A stretch of DNA of 32,692 nucleotides. Source: Alphaproteobacteria bacterium UBA7691 (GTDB lineage: Bacteria > Pseudomonadota > Alphaproteobacteria > Ferrovibrionales > Ferrovibrionaceae). The notes under the pieces are model-generated. The model was given only the letters and a program-made list of their open reading frames with translations, had not been told where the DNA came from and did not search any database. The DNA lies in contig DLGP01000151.1 in assembly GCA_002482765.1 (NCBI GenBank), forward strand, positions 1 through 32,692. The letters are read 5' to 3'. A program made the position numbers and the translations under genes. Within the stretch, counting starts at the first letter, position 1. Every line of letters begins with the position of its first letter. Shown in pieces: positions 16,595-25,136 of the stretch.

Positions 16595-19225
16595 ATGGCC
16601 ATTGAACGTTACAACCCGCGCGACGCCGAGCCACGCTGGCAGGCAAAATGGAATGAGGAAAACGTCTTTCTGACGAAGAACGACGACCCGCGCGAAAAAT
16701 ACTACGTGCTCGAAATGTTTCCCTATCCCTCGGGCCGCATCCACATGGGCCATGTGCGCAACTATGCGATGGGCGACGTCGTGGCGCGCTACAAGCGCGC
16801 CCGCGGCTTCAACGTGCTGCACCCGATGGGCTGGGACGCCTTCGGCATGCCAGCCGAAAACGCTGCGATGCAGAACAAGGTTCACCCGAAAGGCTGGACC
16901 TACCAGAACATCGACACGATGCGTAAGCAGCTGAAGTCGATGGGCCTGTCGCTCGACTGGTCGCGCGAATTCGCCACCTGCGACGTCGAATATTACCAGC
17001 AGCAACAGCATCTCTTCCTCGATTTCCTGGAGAAGGGGCTGGTCTACCGCAAGCAGTCCAAGGTCAACTGGGACCCGGTCGACCACACCGTGCTCGCCAA
17101 CGAGCAGGTGATCGACGGCCGCGGCTGGCGCTCCGGTGCGCTGGTCGAACAGCGTGAACTGACCCAGTGGTTCTTCAAGATCACCGACTTCAGCGAGGAC
17201 CTGCTGCAGGCGCTGGACGGGCTCGACCAGTGGCCCGAAAAGGTGCGCCTGATGCAGCGCAACTGGATCGGCCGCTCCGAAGGCATGGCGATCCGCTGGG
17301 AAGTCTCCGACACCGCCGGCCTCACCGATCAGTCGGAGATCACCGTTTACACGACGCGTCCGGACACGCTCTTCGGCGCCTCCTTCCTGGCAATCTCGCC
17401 CGATCATCCGATTGCGAAAGAAGCCGCCGCGAAAAACGCCGTCCTCGAGGCCTTCTGCGAGGAGTGCCGCCGCGCCGGCACGTCCGTCGCAGCGCTCGAG
17501 ACCGCCGAGAAGAAGGGCATGGACACCGGTATCCGCGTACGCCATCCGCTGGACGCGACCTGGGACCTGCCGGTCTATGTCGCGAATTTCGTGCTGATGG
17601 ACTATGGGACCGGCGCCATCTTCGGCTGCCCGTCCGGCGACCAGCGCGACCTTGATTTCGCCCGCAAATACGACCTGCCAGCCGTGCCCGTCGTCATGCC
17701 CGCAGGCGAAGACGCCGCGACCTTCACGATCGGCGACGAGGCCTATGTCGGCGACGGCGTGATGATCAATTCGCGCTTCCTCGACGGTCTCTCGACTGAC
17801 GACGCCTTCGAGACGATTGCCAACCGTCTGGCGGAACAGACGGTCGGCAACCGGCCGCAAGGCGAGCGCAAGGTGCAGTTCCGCCTGCGCGACTGGGGCA
17901 TTTCGCGCCAGCGCTACTGGGGCTGCCCGATCCCGGTCATCCATTGCGACGATTGCGGCGTGGTGCCCGTGCCGAAGGCCGACCTGCCGGTGCAATTGCC
18001 GGATGACGTCACCTTCGACAAGCCCGGAAACCCGCTCGACCGTCATCCGACCTGGCGCCACGTGGCCTGTCCGCACTGCGGCAAGGATGCGCGCCGCGAG
18101 ACGGACACGATGGACACCTTCGTCGATTCCTCGTGGTATTTCGCGCGCTTTACCGCGCCCTGGGAAAACAGGCCGACGGATCCGACGGCCGCGAACGGCT
18201 GGCTGCCGGTCGACCAGTATATCGGCGGCATTGAGCACGCGATCCTGCATCTGCTTTATTCGCGCTTCTTCACACGCGCCATGCAGGTCGCCGGCCATCT
18301 CGACCTGAAGGAGCCGTTCAAGGGCCTCTTCACGCAGGGCATGGTCGTGCACGAGACCTACAGCCGCGGCGAGGGCGCCAAGCGGGAGTGGATCACGCCG
18401 ATCGAGGTGCGCTTCGACGAGGCGGACGGCACACGCCGCGCCTTCCATCTGGAAACGGGCGAAGAACTGGCCATCGGCTCGATCGAGAAGATGTCGAAGT
18501 CGAAGAAGAATGTCGTCGACCCTGATGACATTATCGCATCCTACGGCGCCGACACGGCGCGTTTCTTCGTGCTCTCCGACTCTCCGCCGGATCGTGATGT
18601 CATCTGGTCGGAATCGGGCGTCGAAGGCGCCCATCGTTTCGTCCAGCGCGTCTGGCGTCTCGTTTCCGAAGCCGCGACGATGCTGAAGGCCTGCGAGCCG
18701 AAGGCGGGTGCCGAAGGCGAGGCGCTCGCCGTCTCCCAGATCGCCCACCGGACGCTGGCAGCCGTGCAGGCCGACTATGACAAGCTCGCCTTCAACAAGG
18801 CAGTCGCCCGCATCTATGAATTCGTCAACGCGCTTGCCGGCCCGCTGGCATCCGCTGCATCCGGAAACGCCTCCGCCGACCTTTCCTCCGCCTTGCGGGA
18901 AGCCGTGGAAATCCTGATCCGCATCGTCGCGCCGATGACCCCGCACCTGGCAGAAGAGTGCTGGCGCGAGATCGGCTGCGACGGTCTCGTCGCGATGGCA
19001 GGCTGGCCCACGTTCGATCCGGCGCTCGTCGTCGAGAACGAAGTGGTGCTGCCGGTCCAGATCAACGGCAAGAAGCGCGGCGATTTGACAATCGCCCGCG
19101 ACGCGGACCAGAGTGCCGTCGAGGCGGCCGTGCTTGCAATGGACATCGTCCAGGCCGCGCTTGCTGGAAAGAGCCCGAAGAAAATCATCGTCGTGCCGCA
19201 GAGGATCGTGAATGTCGTCGTCTGA
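16595..19225 (+). CDS. leuS: Leucyl-tRNA synthetase
   Basis: An 876-residue class I synthetase charging tRNA-Leu. The ATP-binding HIGH-type motif is HMGH at residues 50-53 and the KMSKS motif is at residues 632-636. The connective peptide with the editing domain (TTRPDTLFG, about residue 250) and the C-terminal anticodon-binding helix bundle are present. The start MAIERYNP was chosen; an in-frame ATG 42 bases upstream would add residues foreign to the family and has no ribosome binding site. Its last 14 bases overlap the start of lptE, implying translational coupling in leuS-lptE-holA, the normal alphaproteobacterial order. Confidence 0.97.
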   Translation: MAIERYNPRDAEPRWQAKWNEENVFLTKNDDPREKYYVLEMFPYPSGRIHMGHVRNYAMGDVVARYKRARGFNVLHPMGWDAFGMPAENAAMQNKVHPKGWTYQNIDTMRKQLKSMGLSLDWSREFATCDVEYYQQQQHLFLDFLEKGLVYRKQSKVNWDPVDHTVLANEQVIDGRGWRSGALVEQRELTQWFFKITDFSEDLLQALDGLDQWPEKVRLMQRNWIGRSEGMAIRWEVSDTAGLTDQSEITVYTTRPDTLFGASFLAISPDHPIAKEAAAKNAVLEAFCEECRRAGTSVAALETAEKKGMDTGIRVRHPLDATWDLPVYVANFVLMDYGTGAIFGCPSGDQRDLDFARKYDLPAVPVVMPAGEDAATFTIGDEAYVGDGVMINSRFLDGLSTDDAFETIANRLAEQTVGNRPQGERKVQFRLRDWGISRQRYWGCPIPVIHCDDCGVVPVPKADLPVQLPDDVTFDKPGNPLDRHPTWRHVACPHCGKDARRETDTMDTFVDSSWYFARFTAPWENRPTDPTAANGWLPVDQYIGGIEHAILHLLYSRFFTRAMQVAGHLDLKEPFKGLFTQGMVVHETYSRGEGAKREWITPIEVRFDEADGTRRAFHLETGEELAIGSIEKMSKSKKNVVDPDDIIASYGADTARFFVLSDSPPDRDVIWSESGVEGAHRFVQRVWRLVSEAATMLKACEPKAGAEGEALAVSQIAHRTLAAVQADYDKLAFNKAVARIYEFVNALAGPLASAASGNASADLSSALREAVEILIRIVAPMTPHLAEECWREIGCDGLVAMAGWPTFDPALVVENEVVLPVQINGKKRGDLTIARDADQSAVEAAVLAMDIVQAALAGKSPKKIIVVPQRIVNVVV

Positions 19226-19736
19226 AACATCGACCCTCCGGGCTATCGGCCGTGCAGCCGCGGGCCTGCTTCTGCTCGGCGCACTCACCGGCTGCCAGGT
19301 ACGTCCGCTCTATTCGACCGGCGGCAATACCGAGGCGATACTCTCGTCGATCGGCATTTCCGAGGCCGATACGCGTGTCGAACAGCAGGTCCGCAACAAC
19401 CTGATCTTCCTGCTTGCCGGCGGCGCCGGTGAACCGGCACAGCCCGAATACATGCTTGAGATGAACGTATCGGTGCGCAATATCGGCGTGCTGCTCGACA
19501 CCGCGACCGACGTGCCGCGCGCCGGGCGCATCGTCGTCACGGCCGACTATAACCTTGCGCGCGAAAGCACCGGCGAGACGGTGCGCTCCGGCAAGCGTTC
19601 CACCGTGGCGCTGGTTGACTTCCCGGTGCAGGAATTCGCCAAGGTGCGGGCGACGCGCGACGCGGAAAACCGCGCAGCGCGTGAACTCGCCGAACTGATC
19701 CGGGCCGATATCGCCGCCAGCCTGCCGCGGACCTAA
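19212..19736 (+). CDS. lptE: LPS-assembly outer-membrane lipoprotein LptE
   Basis: A 174-residue lipoprotein. The signal peptide ends in a lipobox LTGC with the lipidated cysteine at residue 28. LptE plugs the LptD barrel and delivers lipopolysaccharide to the outer leaflet of the outer membrane. The sequence after the Cys (QVRPLYSTGG) is the conserved opening of the alphaproteobacterial LptE (RlpB-like) family. The gene overlaps the leuS end and is followed six bases later by holA. Sequence conservation in this family is low, so the identification leans on the lipobox, length and position between leuS and holA. Confidence 0.9.
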   Translation: MSSSETSTLRAIGRAAAGLLLLGALTGCQVRPLYSTGGNTEAILSSIGISEADTRVEQQVRNNLIFLLAGGAGEPAQPEYMLEMNVSVRNIGVLLDTATDVPRAGRIVVTADYNLARESTGETVRSGKRSTVALVDFPVQEFAKVRATRDAENRAARELAELIRADIAASLPRT

Positions 19737-19742
19737 ACCGCG

Positions 19743-20777
19743 ATGGGCGAGGTCAAGTCACACGAGTTCGACGGGTTCCTGCGTGGCGCCGCACGCTCCG
19801 TCCGCGTCTTCGTGATCTACGGCCCCGACCGCGGCCTCGTTTCCGAGCGGGCGGCGCAGATTGCCGCAATGACCGGCATCGCGCTGGACGACCCCTTCGC
19901 CGTCATCAAGCTCGATGCCGCAGACGTGGCGCGCGACGCCGGCCGATTGATGGATGAAGTCAACGCACTCGGTCTCTTCGGGGGTGATCGCCTCGTCTGG
20001 ATCAAGGGCGCCGCAAACGAAAAGCCCCTGGCCGATGCCATCGCCACCCTGGCGACGACACCGCCCGAGGGAAGCACCGTTATCGTCGAGGCCGGCGACC
20101 TGAAGAAGGGCGCAGCGCTCCGCAAGGCGGCCGAGGGCGGCCGGGGGGCGGTTGCCATTCCCTGCTACGCAGACGACGGACGGGCCTTGAACGCCCTGAT
20201 CGATCAGGAACTGGCCGCCGAGGGCCTTCGCATTTCAACGGCTGCACGCCAGCGTCTGGTTGAGGCGATCGGCGGCGACCGACTGGCCTCTCGCAACGAG
20301 GTGCGCAAACTGGCGCTTTATGCCCGCGGCCAGACGACCGTCGAGGAAGAGGACGTCGCCGCCATCATCGGCGACGCCAGCGCCATTTCGGTCGATGATG
20401 CGGTCGATGCCGTCCTGAAGGGCGACAAGGACGGGTTCGTCCACGCCATGCACAAGATCGTCACGTCGAAGACGGCCGTTTTCCTCGTCCTGCAGGCCTG
20501 CCTGCGGCAGTTCCAGTTGCTGGACCTGATGCGGTCGGAAATGGACGAGAAGCGGAGCCAGGCCGGCCAGGTCGTGGCAACGCTCGGCCGGCATCTGCAT
20601 TTCCGGCGCAAGCCGGTCATCGAGAGGGCGCTGAAAAGCTGGGACGGTCCTTCCATTCGCCGGGAAATGCAGAAGCTGCAGTCTGCCATCCTGCAAAGCC
20701 GGCAGCGCCAGAGCCTGGAAGACTCAGTCGCAATGCAGACGCTTCTATCGTCCGTCCTGCAATCGGCCCGTCGCTGA
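19743..20777 (+). CDS. holA: DNA polymerase III delta subunit
   Basis: A 344-residue clamp-loader delta subunit, which opens the beta sliding clamp during loading. The N-terminal AAA+-like domain starts with VFVIYGPDRGLVSERA (residues 21-36). It is a degenerate nucleotide fold without a working Walker A, as expected for delta. The C-terminal collar region contains LQACLRQFQLLDLM and a final Ser/Arg/Gln-rich helix. The start ATG at 19743 is six bases after the lptE stop. It is convergent with parB across a 39-base spacer that shows no strong terminator hairpin. Confidence 0.93.
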   Translation: MGEVKSHEFDGFLRGAARSVRVFVIYGPDRGLVSERAAQIAAMTGIALDDPFAVIKLDAADVARDAGRLMDEVNALGLFGGDRLVWIKGAANEKPLADAIATLATTPPEGSTVIVEAGDLKKGAALRKAAEGGRGAVAIPCYADDGRALNALIDQELAAEGLRISTAARQRLVEAIGGDRLASRNEVRKLALYARGQTTVEEEDVAAIIGDASAISVDDAVDAVLKGDKDGFVHAMHKIVTSKTAVFLVLQACLRQFQLLDLMRSEMDEKRSQAGQVVATLGRHLHFRRKPVIERALKSWDGPSIRREMQKLQSAILQSRQRQSLEDSVAMQTLLSSVLQSARR

Positions 20778-20816
20778 CATCAGGGTATTATAGCGGCGAG
20801 ACTCCGGCTAAGGAGA

Positions 20817-21701
20817 TCAGCGGCGCTCAAGAAGCCGGCAAATTTCCTCAAGCTGCTCCAGCGTCTTGTAGGCGATGCGCAGATGCCCGCCATTCGCCTT
20901 GTGGTTCACGGTCACATCGAGACCGAGACTGTCCGAGAGCGTGCGCTCCAGCGCCAGCGTATCGGCGTCTTTCTCCTCGCGCGGCTTAGCCGCATGATCC
21001 GGATCGGACTGTGCCTTGATGTCATTCTGAGCCAGGCGCTCCGCATCGCGCACCGACATGCCCTTGGCGACGATGGATTTCGCCAGCGACACGGGATCGG
21101 ATGTCGGGATCAACGCACGCGCATGACCCGCGGATAGCGCACCGGCGGCCAACATATCGCGAACCGTTTCCGGCAGTTTCAGCAGCCGCAGGCTGTTGGC
21201 CACGTGACTGCGGCTCTTGCCGATGATCTCGCCGAGGTCGTTCTGCGTGTAACCATGTTCCGCGATCAACTGCTCGTAGCCAAGCGCCTCTTCCAGCGGA
21301 TTGAGGTCCGACCGCTGAACGTTTTCGACGATCGCGATCTCAAGCGCGGTCCGGTCGTCCACGTCCCGCACGATAACCGGAATATCCGTGAAGCCGGCCA
21401 GTTGCGCAGCACGCCAACGGCGCTCGCCTGCAATAATCTCGTAACGATCCTGTGCAATCGTGCGCACGACGACCGGCTGTACGATACCGTGCTGACGGAT
21501 TGAAGCCGCAAGGTCCTGCAGTTCCGACTCGTCGAAATACCGTCGCGGATTGCGGGGGTTGCGTCCGACAAACTCGATCGGCACGCGGCGGTCGGGATTG
21601 ACCGGCTCGGCCGGTGTGCTGCTGCTCAGCGGCTGGTCCATCTCGCCGATCAGCGCCGCAAGACCGCGCCCGAGCCGCCGCTTCGAAATATCGTCATTCA
21701 T
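20817..21701 (-). CDS. parB: Chromosome-partitioning protein ParB
   Basis: A 294-residue ParB CTPase and DNA clamp that loads at parS and slides along the chromosome. The N-terminal KRRLGRGLAALIG motif is the ParA-interacting region. The CTP-binding/ParB N domain includes NPRNPRRYF and the GERRWRA box (about residues 93-99). The central helix-turn-helix (YTQNDLGEIIGKSRSHVANSLRLL) reads parS, and the C-terminus is the dimerisation domain. The ATG at 21701 is preferred because the family begins MNDD-like; a GTG three codons upstream is possible. It follows parA by 36 bases in a minus-strand operon. Five parS-like sites lie within about 15 kb. Confidence 0.96.
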   Translation of the reverse strand: MNDDISKRRLGRGLAALIGEMDQPLSSSTPAEPVNPDRRVPIEFVGRNPRNPRRYFDESELQDLAASIRQHGIVQPVVVRTIAQDRYEIIAGERRWRAAQLAGFTDIPVIVRDVDDRTALEIAIVENVQRSDLNPLEEALGYEQLIAEHGYTQNDLGEIIGKSRSHVANSLRLLKLPETVRDMLAAGALSAGHARALIPTSDPVSLAKSIVAKGMSVRDAERLAQNDIKAQSDPDHAAKPREEKDADTLALERTLSDSLGLDVTVNHKANGGHLRIAYKTLEQLEEICRLLERR

Positions 21702-21737
21702 CTTTGCCACTCACACTCAGATAACGATGACCGGGTT

Positions 21738-22532
21738 TCAAGCGGCCTTGCGTTGGCGCTCCCGCTGGATGACTTCGGACGCAAGCTGCAGATAGGCCTG
21801 ACTGCCGGCGCATTTCAGATCGTAAAGGATAGCCGGCTTACCATAGGACGGCGCCTCGGAAACCCGCACATTTCGCGGAATAAGTGTATGATACACTTTT
21901 TCACCCAGATGCGTCCGCACGTCGTTGACGACCTGCTGCGCAAGATTGTTTCGCGAATCGAACATCGTCAACACGATGCCCTGGATATCCAGCAGCGGGT
22001 TCACGGTTCGGCGCACCTGATCAACCGTTTCCAGGAGCTGGCTCAGGCCTTCCAGCGCAAAGAACTCGCATTGCAGCGGAACCAGCACAGAATGCGCCGC
22101 CGCCATAGCGTTCATCGTCAACAGATTGAAGGAAGGCGGGCAATCGACGAGGATATAGGAATAGGTGAGGGCATCGGAGCTTTCCAGCGCCCGTTTCAGA
22201 CGGAAAACCCGGTCTGCCGCGCCGGCAATTTCCATCTCGATGCCGAGCAGATCCATCGTGGACGGGATGATGAAGAGATTGGGAACAGCGGTCTGCACCA
22301 CGCTCTCGCTGACGCTGCGTTCGCCCATCAGGAGATCGTAGGAGGAATGAAGGCGGTCACGCCGATCGATGCCGAGGCCCGTGCTGGCATTGCCCTGCGG
22401 GTCGAGATCGACGATCAGCACGCGCTCGCCGATTGCCGCAAGCGCCGTTGCCAGATTGATGGCTGTCGTCGTCTTGCCGACGCCACCCTTCTGGTTCGCA
22501 ATGGTAATGATCCGGTTCTTCTGAACAGTCAT
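21738..22532 (-). CDS. parA: Chromosome-partitioning ATPase ParA
   Basis: A 264-residue ParA/Soj ATPase. The deviant Walker A KGGVGKTT is at residues 15-22, Walker A' is VDLDPQGNAS, and Walker B is ILVDCPPSF. ATP-bound ParA coats the nucleoid and ParB-parS complexes move along its gradient, segregating the origins. The start MTVQKNRIITIANQ was chosen; the frame extends 38 codons upstream into rsmG but those residues are not ParA-like. It begins 14 bases after the rsmG stop and is followed by parB, so mnmG-rsmG-parA-parB read as one operon. Confidence 0.97.
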   Translation of the reverse strand: MTVQKNRIITIANQKGGVGKTTTAINLATALAAIGERVLIVDLDPQGNASTGLGIDRRDRLHSSYDLLMGERSVSESVVQTAVPNLFIIPSTMDLLGIEMEIAGAADRVFRLKRALESSDALTYSYILVDCPPSFNLLTMNAMAAAHSVLVPLQCEFFALEGLSQLLETVDQVRRTVNPLLDIQGIVLTMFDSRNNLAQQVVNDVRTHLGEKVYHTLIPRNVRVSEAPSYGKPAILYDLKCAGSQAYLQLASEVIQRERQRKAA

Positions 22533-22546
22533 TCGGGAATCCGCCG

Positions 22547-23179
22547 TCAATCGGAAGCTTTTCGCTTCAGCCCTGTGATCTCGAGCACCACCGAATCCGG
22601 CTCGACGACACTGTCGTGTCTTACCAGATCGAAATCCCACCGACAAAGCGCTTTATCGACTTCCGCCTGATAATCCCGGCCTTTGTGGAAGTAGGCCCGG
22701 CAGGCGGGGTTCCTTTCCGCCCATTGCCAGACGAAATCCAGCAACAGAGGAAGTTCGGCCAGCGCACGGGCCGAAACCGCATCGCAATCCGGAATTTGCC
22801 GGGGCGCGGCTTCAATTCTGATGGCATGGACCGACGCGCGGGCATCGGTCGCAGCGATCGCCGCCCGCAGGAAAGCTGCCTTCTTGTTGTTGCTCTCGAC
22901 GAGATGAACCCAACCGTCGCCCAACTCAGCCAGCAAAATCGCCGTTACAATGCCCGGAAAACCGCCTCCGCTTCCAAGATCGACCCACCGTTTCGGCGCC
23001 GGAAGGAGCTGGAAGATTTGCGCGCTATCCGCAATATGCCGGCTCCAGAAGTCCGATTTTGTAGAGGGTGCGACCAGGTTGATGGAGCCGGCCCATTTTC
23101 TGAAGACTGCTTCAAAGGCGCTCAAGCGGCTTGCTGTTTCACGTGAAACATGCAAGCCGCCAGGAAGACTCTCATTCAT
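22547..23179 (-). CDS. rsmG: 16S rRNA m7G527 methyltransferase RsmG (GidB)
   Basis: A 210-residue SAM-dependent methyltransferase that modifies G527 of 16S rRNA; loss causes low-level streptomycin resistance in other bacteria. The SAM-binding motif is WVDLGSGGGFPG (about residues 65-76), and NLVAPSTK and SARAL are conserved. The ATG overlaps the mnmG stop codon as ATGA, so translation is coupled. The N-terminus contains HVSRET, encoded by a perfect parS site. The C-terminal part is slightly divergent, but no key motif is missing. Confidence 0.95.
   Translation of the reverse strand: MNESLPGGLHVSRETASRLSAFEAVFRKWAGSINLVAPSTKSDFWSRHIADSAQIFQLLPAPKRWVDLGSGGGFPGIVTAILLAELGDGWVHLVESNNKKAAFLRAAIAATDARASVHAIRIEAAPRQIPDCDAVSARALAELPLLLDFVWQWAERNPACRAYFHKGRDYQAEVDKALCRWDFDLVRHDSVVEPDSVVLEITGLKRKASD
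23135..23150. promoter_or_regulatory. parS: parS site C inside rsmG (perfect)
   Basis: TGTTTCACGTGAAACA is an exact 16-base match to the parS consensus. It is read as His-Val-Ser-Arg-Glu-Thr at the rsmG N-terminus. It is about 1.4 kb from parB. Confidence 0.93.
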
Positions 23180-25053
23180 TGCGCTGCCCGCCGGTTCAGA
23201 TCGTGGCCCAACTCGTTCTTGCGGATGTAGGTGATGAGCAGCGAAACGGCTGCAGGTGTCATCCCTTCGATGCGCGCCGCCTGAGCAACGTTGGCCGGGC
23301 GAATCCGGGACAATTTCTGCTTCAATTCGTTCGAAAGTCCCGACAGTTCGCTGAACTCGAACGTCGCCGGTATCAACCGCTCTTCCTCGCGCTGCACGGA
23401 AGCGATATCCGCCTTCTGGCGCTCCATATAGACCGAATAGCGGGCTTCCGTCTCAAGCGGCTCACGAACATTCTTCGGCAAGGCGGCAAGCTCCGGCCAG
23501 ATCGGCTCCAGCATTCCCATATCGATATCCGAATAGGACAACAACTCATAGGCGGTCCGCCGCTGCCCGTCCTGGTTCAACCGAAGACCGAACCATGCAG
23601 CCTCTGGCGGCGTCACAGCGCGCGCTTGCAGCATTTGACGCCCGGATTCAACCGAACGGACCCATGATTCAAAGCGATCACGTCGTTCACACCCGACAAA
23701 TCCAAGTTTTATGCCAATGGGCGTCAACCTTAAGTCCGCATTGTCGGCACGGAGCGAGAGCCTGTATTCAGCCCTGGACGTAAACATGCGATAGGGTTCC
23801 GTCACGCCGCGACTGGTGAGATCGTCGATCATGACGCCGATATAGCTTTCGGTCCGGCTAAAGATATAGGGCGGCGCCCCCGATGCGAGCCTTGCGGCGT
23901 TCAAGCCGGCAACAAGCCCCTGCGCCCCCGCCTCTTCATATCCCGTGGTGCCGTTGATCTGGCCAGCCAGAAAGAGCCCAGGCAGTCGCCGTGCCTCCAG
24001 TGCACCTGTCAGTTCGCGGGGGTCGACGTGATCATATTCGATTGCGTAGCCGTGCTGGAGAATACGAGCCTCTTCCAGCCCCGGAATGGTTCGAATAAAC
24101 ATCTCCTGCACGTCACGCGGCAGGGACGTGGAAATGCCGTTCGGATAGACCGTGTCATCGTCGAGACCCTCGGGCTCCAGAAACACCTGGTGACCGTCAC
24201 GCTCGCCGAACTTGACGATCTTGTCCTCAATCGAGGGGCAATAGCGAGGCCCGACACCGGCAATCTGGCCAGAATACATCGCCGACTGCGAGAGGTTGTC
24301 TTCAATAATGCGATGTGTCTCGGCCGTCGTCCGGGTCACGCCGCAATCGATCTGCGGCGTCATGATCCGGTCGTTCATGAAGGAGAAGGGTACCGGCTCC
24401 TCATCCGGTCCCTGCCGGCCGATAGACGCCCAATCAATCGACTTACCATCCAGTCGCGCCGGTGTACCGGTCTTGAGACGCCCGAGGGCAAAACCACTTC
24501 GCGCTAGGGTCGAGGACAATCCAACGGACGGAGCTTCTCCAACGCGTCCGGCTGGAATCTTTTCGTTTCCGATATGAATTAGGCCGCGTAGGAACGTGCC
24601 GGTGGTCAAGACCGCTGCACGACAGGCAATGGCACGGCCATCCGCCAGGACAACTTGCGTCAATATGCCATTGTCGAACCCAAGGTCGAAAACATCACCT
24701 TCGATGACATCGAGATTAGGTATTGAGGCGATTTCGGTCTGCATCGCCTCGCGATAGAGCCGGCGATCGGCCTGCGTGCGCGGACCCCGGACCGCCGGCC
24801 CTTTGCGGCGATTGAGCAAGCGAAACTGGATGCCTGCCGCATCGGCAACACGCCCCATCAAGCCATCCAGAGCGTCGATCTCACGCACAAGATGCCCCTT
24901 GCCCAACCCACCGATCGCGGGATTGCAGGACATGACGCCGATCGTGGACTGCTTGTGCGTCAGCAGGGCGGTCTTTGCACCAGCTCGCGCCGAGGCCGCG
25001 GCAGCCTCGCAGCCGGCATGACCTCCACCAATGACAACCACATCATAGTTCAT
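23176..25053 (-). CDS. mnmG: tRNA uridine-34 carboxymethylaminomethyl-modifying enzyme MnmG (GidA)
   Basis: A 625-residue FAD-dependent enzyme that works with MnmE to install cmnm5 or related modifications at the wobble uridine of several tRNAs. The FAD-binding motif GGGHAGCEAA is at residues 9-18. CNPAIGGLGKGHLVREIDALDG and GTFLRGLIHIG are family signatures, and FTSRAEYRLSLRADNAD lies in the insertion region. The C-terminal helical domain binds MnmE. The gene is preceded by an 80-base spacer with two parS sites and overlaps rsmG by four bases. Length and motifs are normal. Confidence 0.97.
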   Translation of the reverse strand: MNYDVVVIGGGHAGCEAAAASARAGAKTALLTHKQSTIGVMSCNPAIGGLGKGHLVREIDALDGLMGRVADAAGIQFRLLNRRKGPAVRGPRTQADRRLYREAMQTEIASIPNLDVIEGDVFDLGFDNGILTQVVLADGRAIACRAAVLTTGTFLRGLIHIGNEKIPAGRVGEAPSVGLSSTLARSGFALGRLKTGTPARLDGKSIDWASIGRQGPDEEPVPFSFMNDRIMTPQIDCGVTRTTAETHRIIEDNLSQSAMYSGQIAGVGPRYCPSIEDKIVKFGERDGHQVFLEPEGLDDDTVYPNGISTSLPRDVQEMFIRTIPGLEEARILQHGYAIEYDHVDPRELTGALEARRLPGLFLAGQINGTTGYEEAGAQGLVAGLNAARLASGAPPYIFSRTESYIGVMIDDLTSRGVTEPYRMFTSRAEYRLSLRADNADLRLTPIGIKLGFVGCERRDRFESWVRSVESGRQMLQARAVTPPEAAWFGLRLNQDGQRRTAYELLSYSDIDMGMLEPIWPELAALPKNVREPLETEARYSVYMERQKADIASVQREEERLIPATFEFSELSGLSNELKQKLSRIRPANVAQAARIEGMTPAAVSLLITYIRKNELGHDLNRRAAQ

Positions 25054-25076
25054 TGCGGAACCTCAATTACTGCACC

Positions 25077-25092
25077 TGTTTCACGTGAAACA
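25077..25092. promoter_or_regulatory. parS: parS site D in the mnmE-mnmG spacer (perfect, extended palindrome)
   Basis: An exact 16-base parS match whose symmetry continues three more bases on each side, giving a perfect 22-base palindrome at 25074-25095. It lies 24 bases upstream of the mnmG start codon, so ParB binding could also affect mnmG transcription. Confidence 0.95.
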
Positions 25093-25120
25093 GGTATCGG
25101 GACTCGTAAGGCGTGTACCT

Positions 25121-25136
25121 TGTTTCACGTGAATCA
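25121..25136. promoter_or_regulatory. parS: parS-like site E overlapping the mnmE stop (one mismatch)
   Basis: TGTTTCACGTGAATCA differs from consensus at position 14 only. The variant base creates the TGA stop codon of mnmE (25136-25134 on the minus strand). Its centre is 44 bases from the centre of site D, close to four helical turns. Confidence 0.85.

Noticed and set aside
16535..19288. Open minus-strand frame of more than 900 codons opposite leuS
   Set aside because: It mirrors leuS codon by codon and has no recognisable domain; leuS itself is complete with HMGH and KMSKS motifs.
21195..21210. GGCCACGTGACTG in parB as another parS site
   Set aside because: Only the CACGTG core matches; the TTT/AAA flanks needed for ParB recognition are absent.
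25054..25133. Chromosomal replication origin in the mnmE-mnmG spacer
   Set aside because: The spacer has parS sites but no DnaA-box cluster of TTATCCACA type and no AT-rich unwinding region; the origin is expected beyond rho near hemE, which is missing here.
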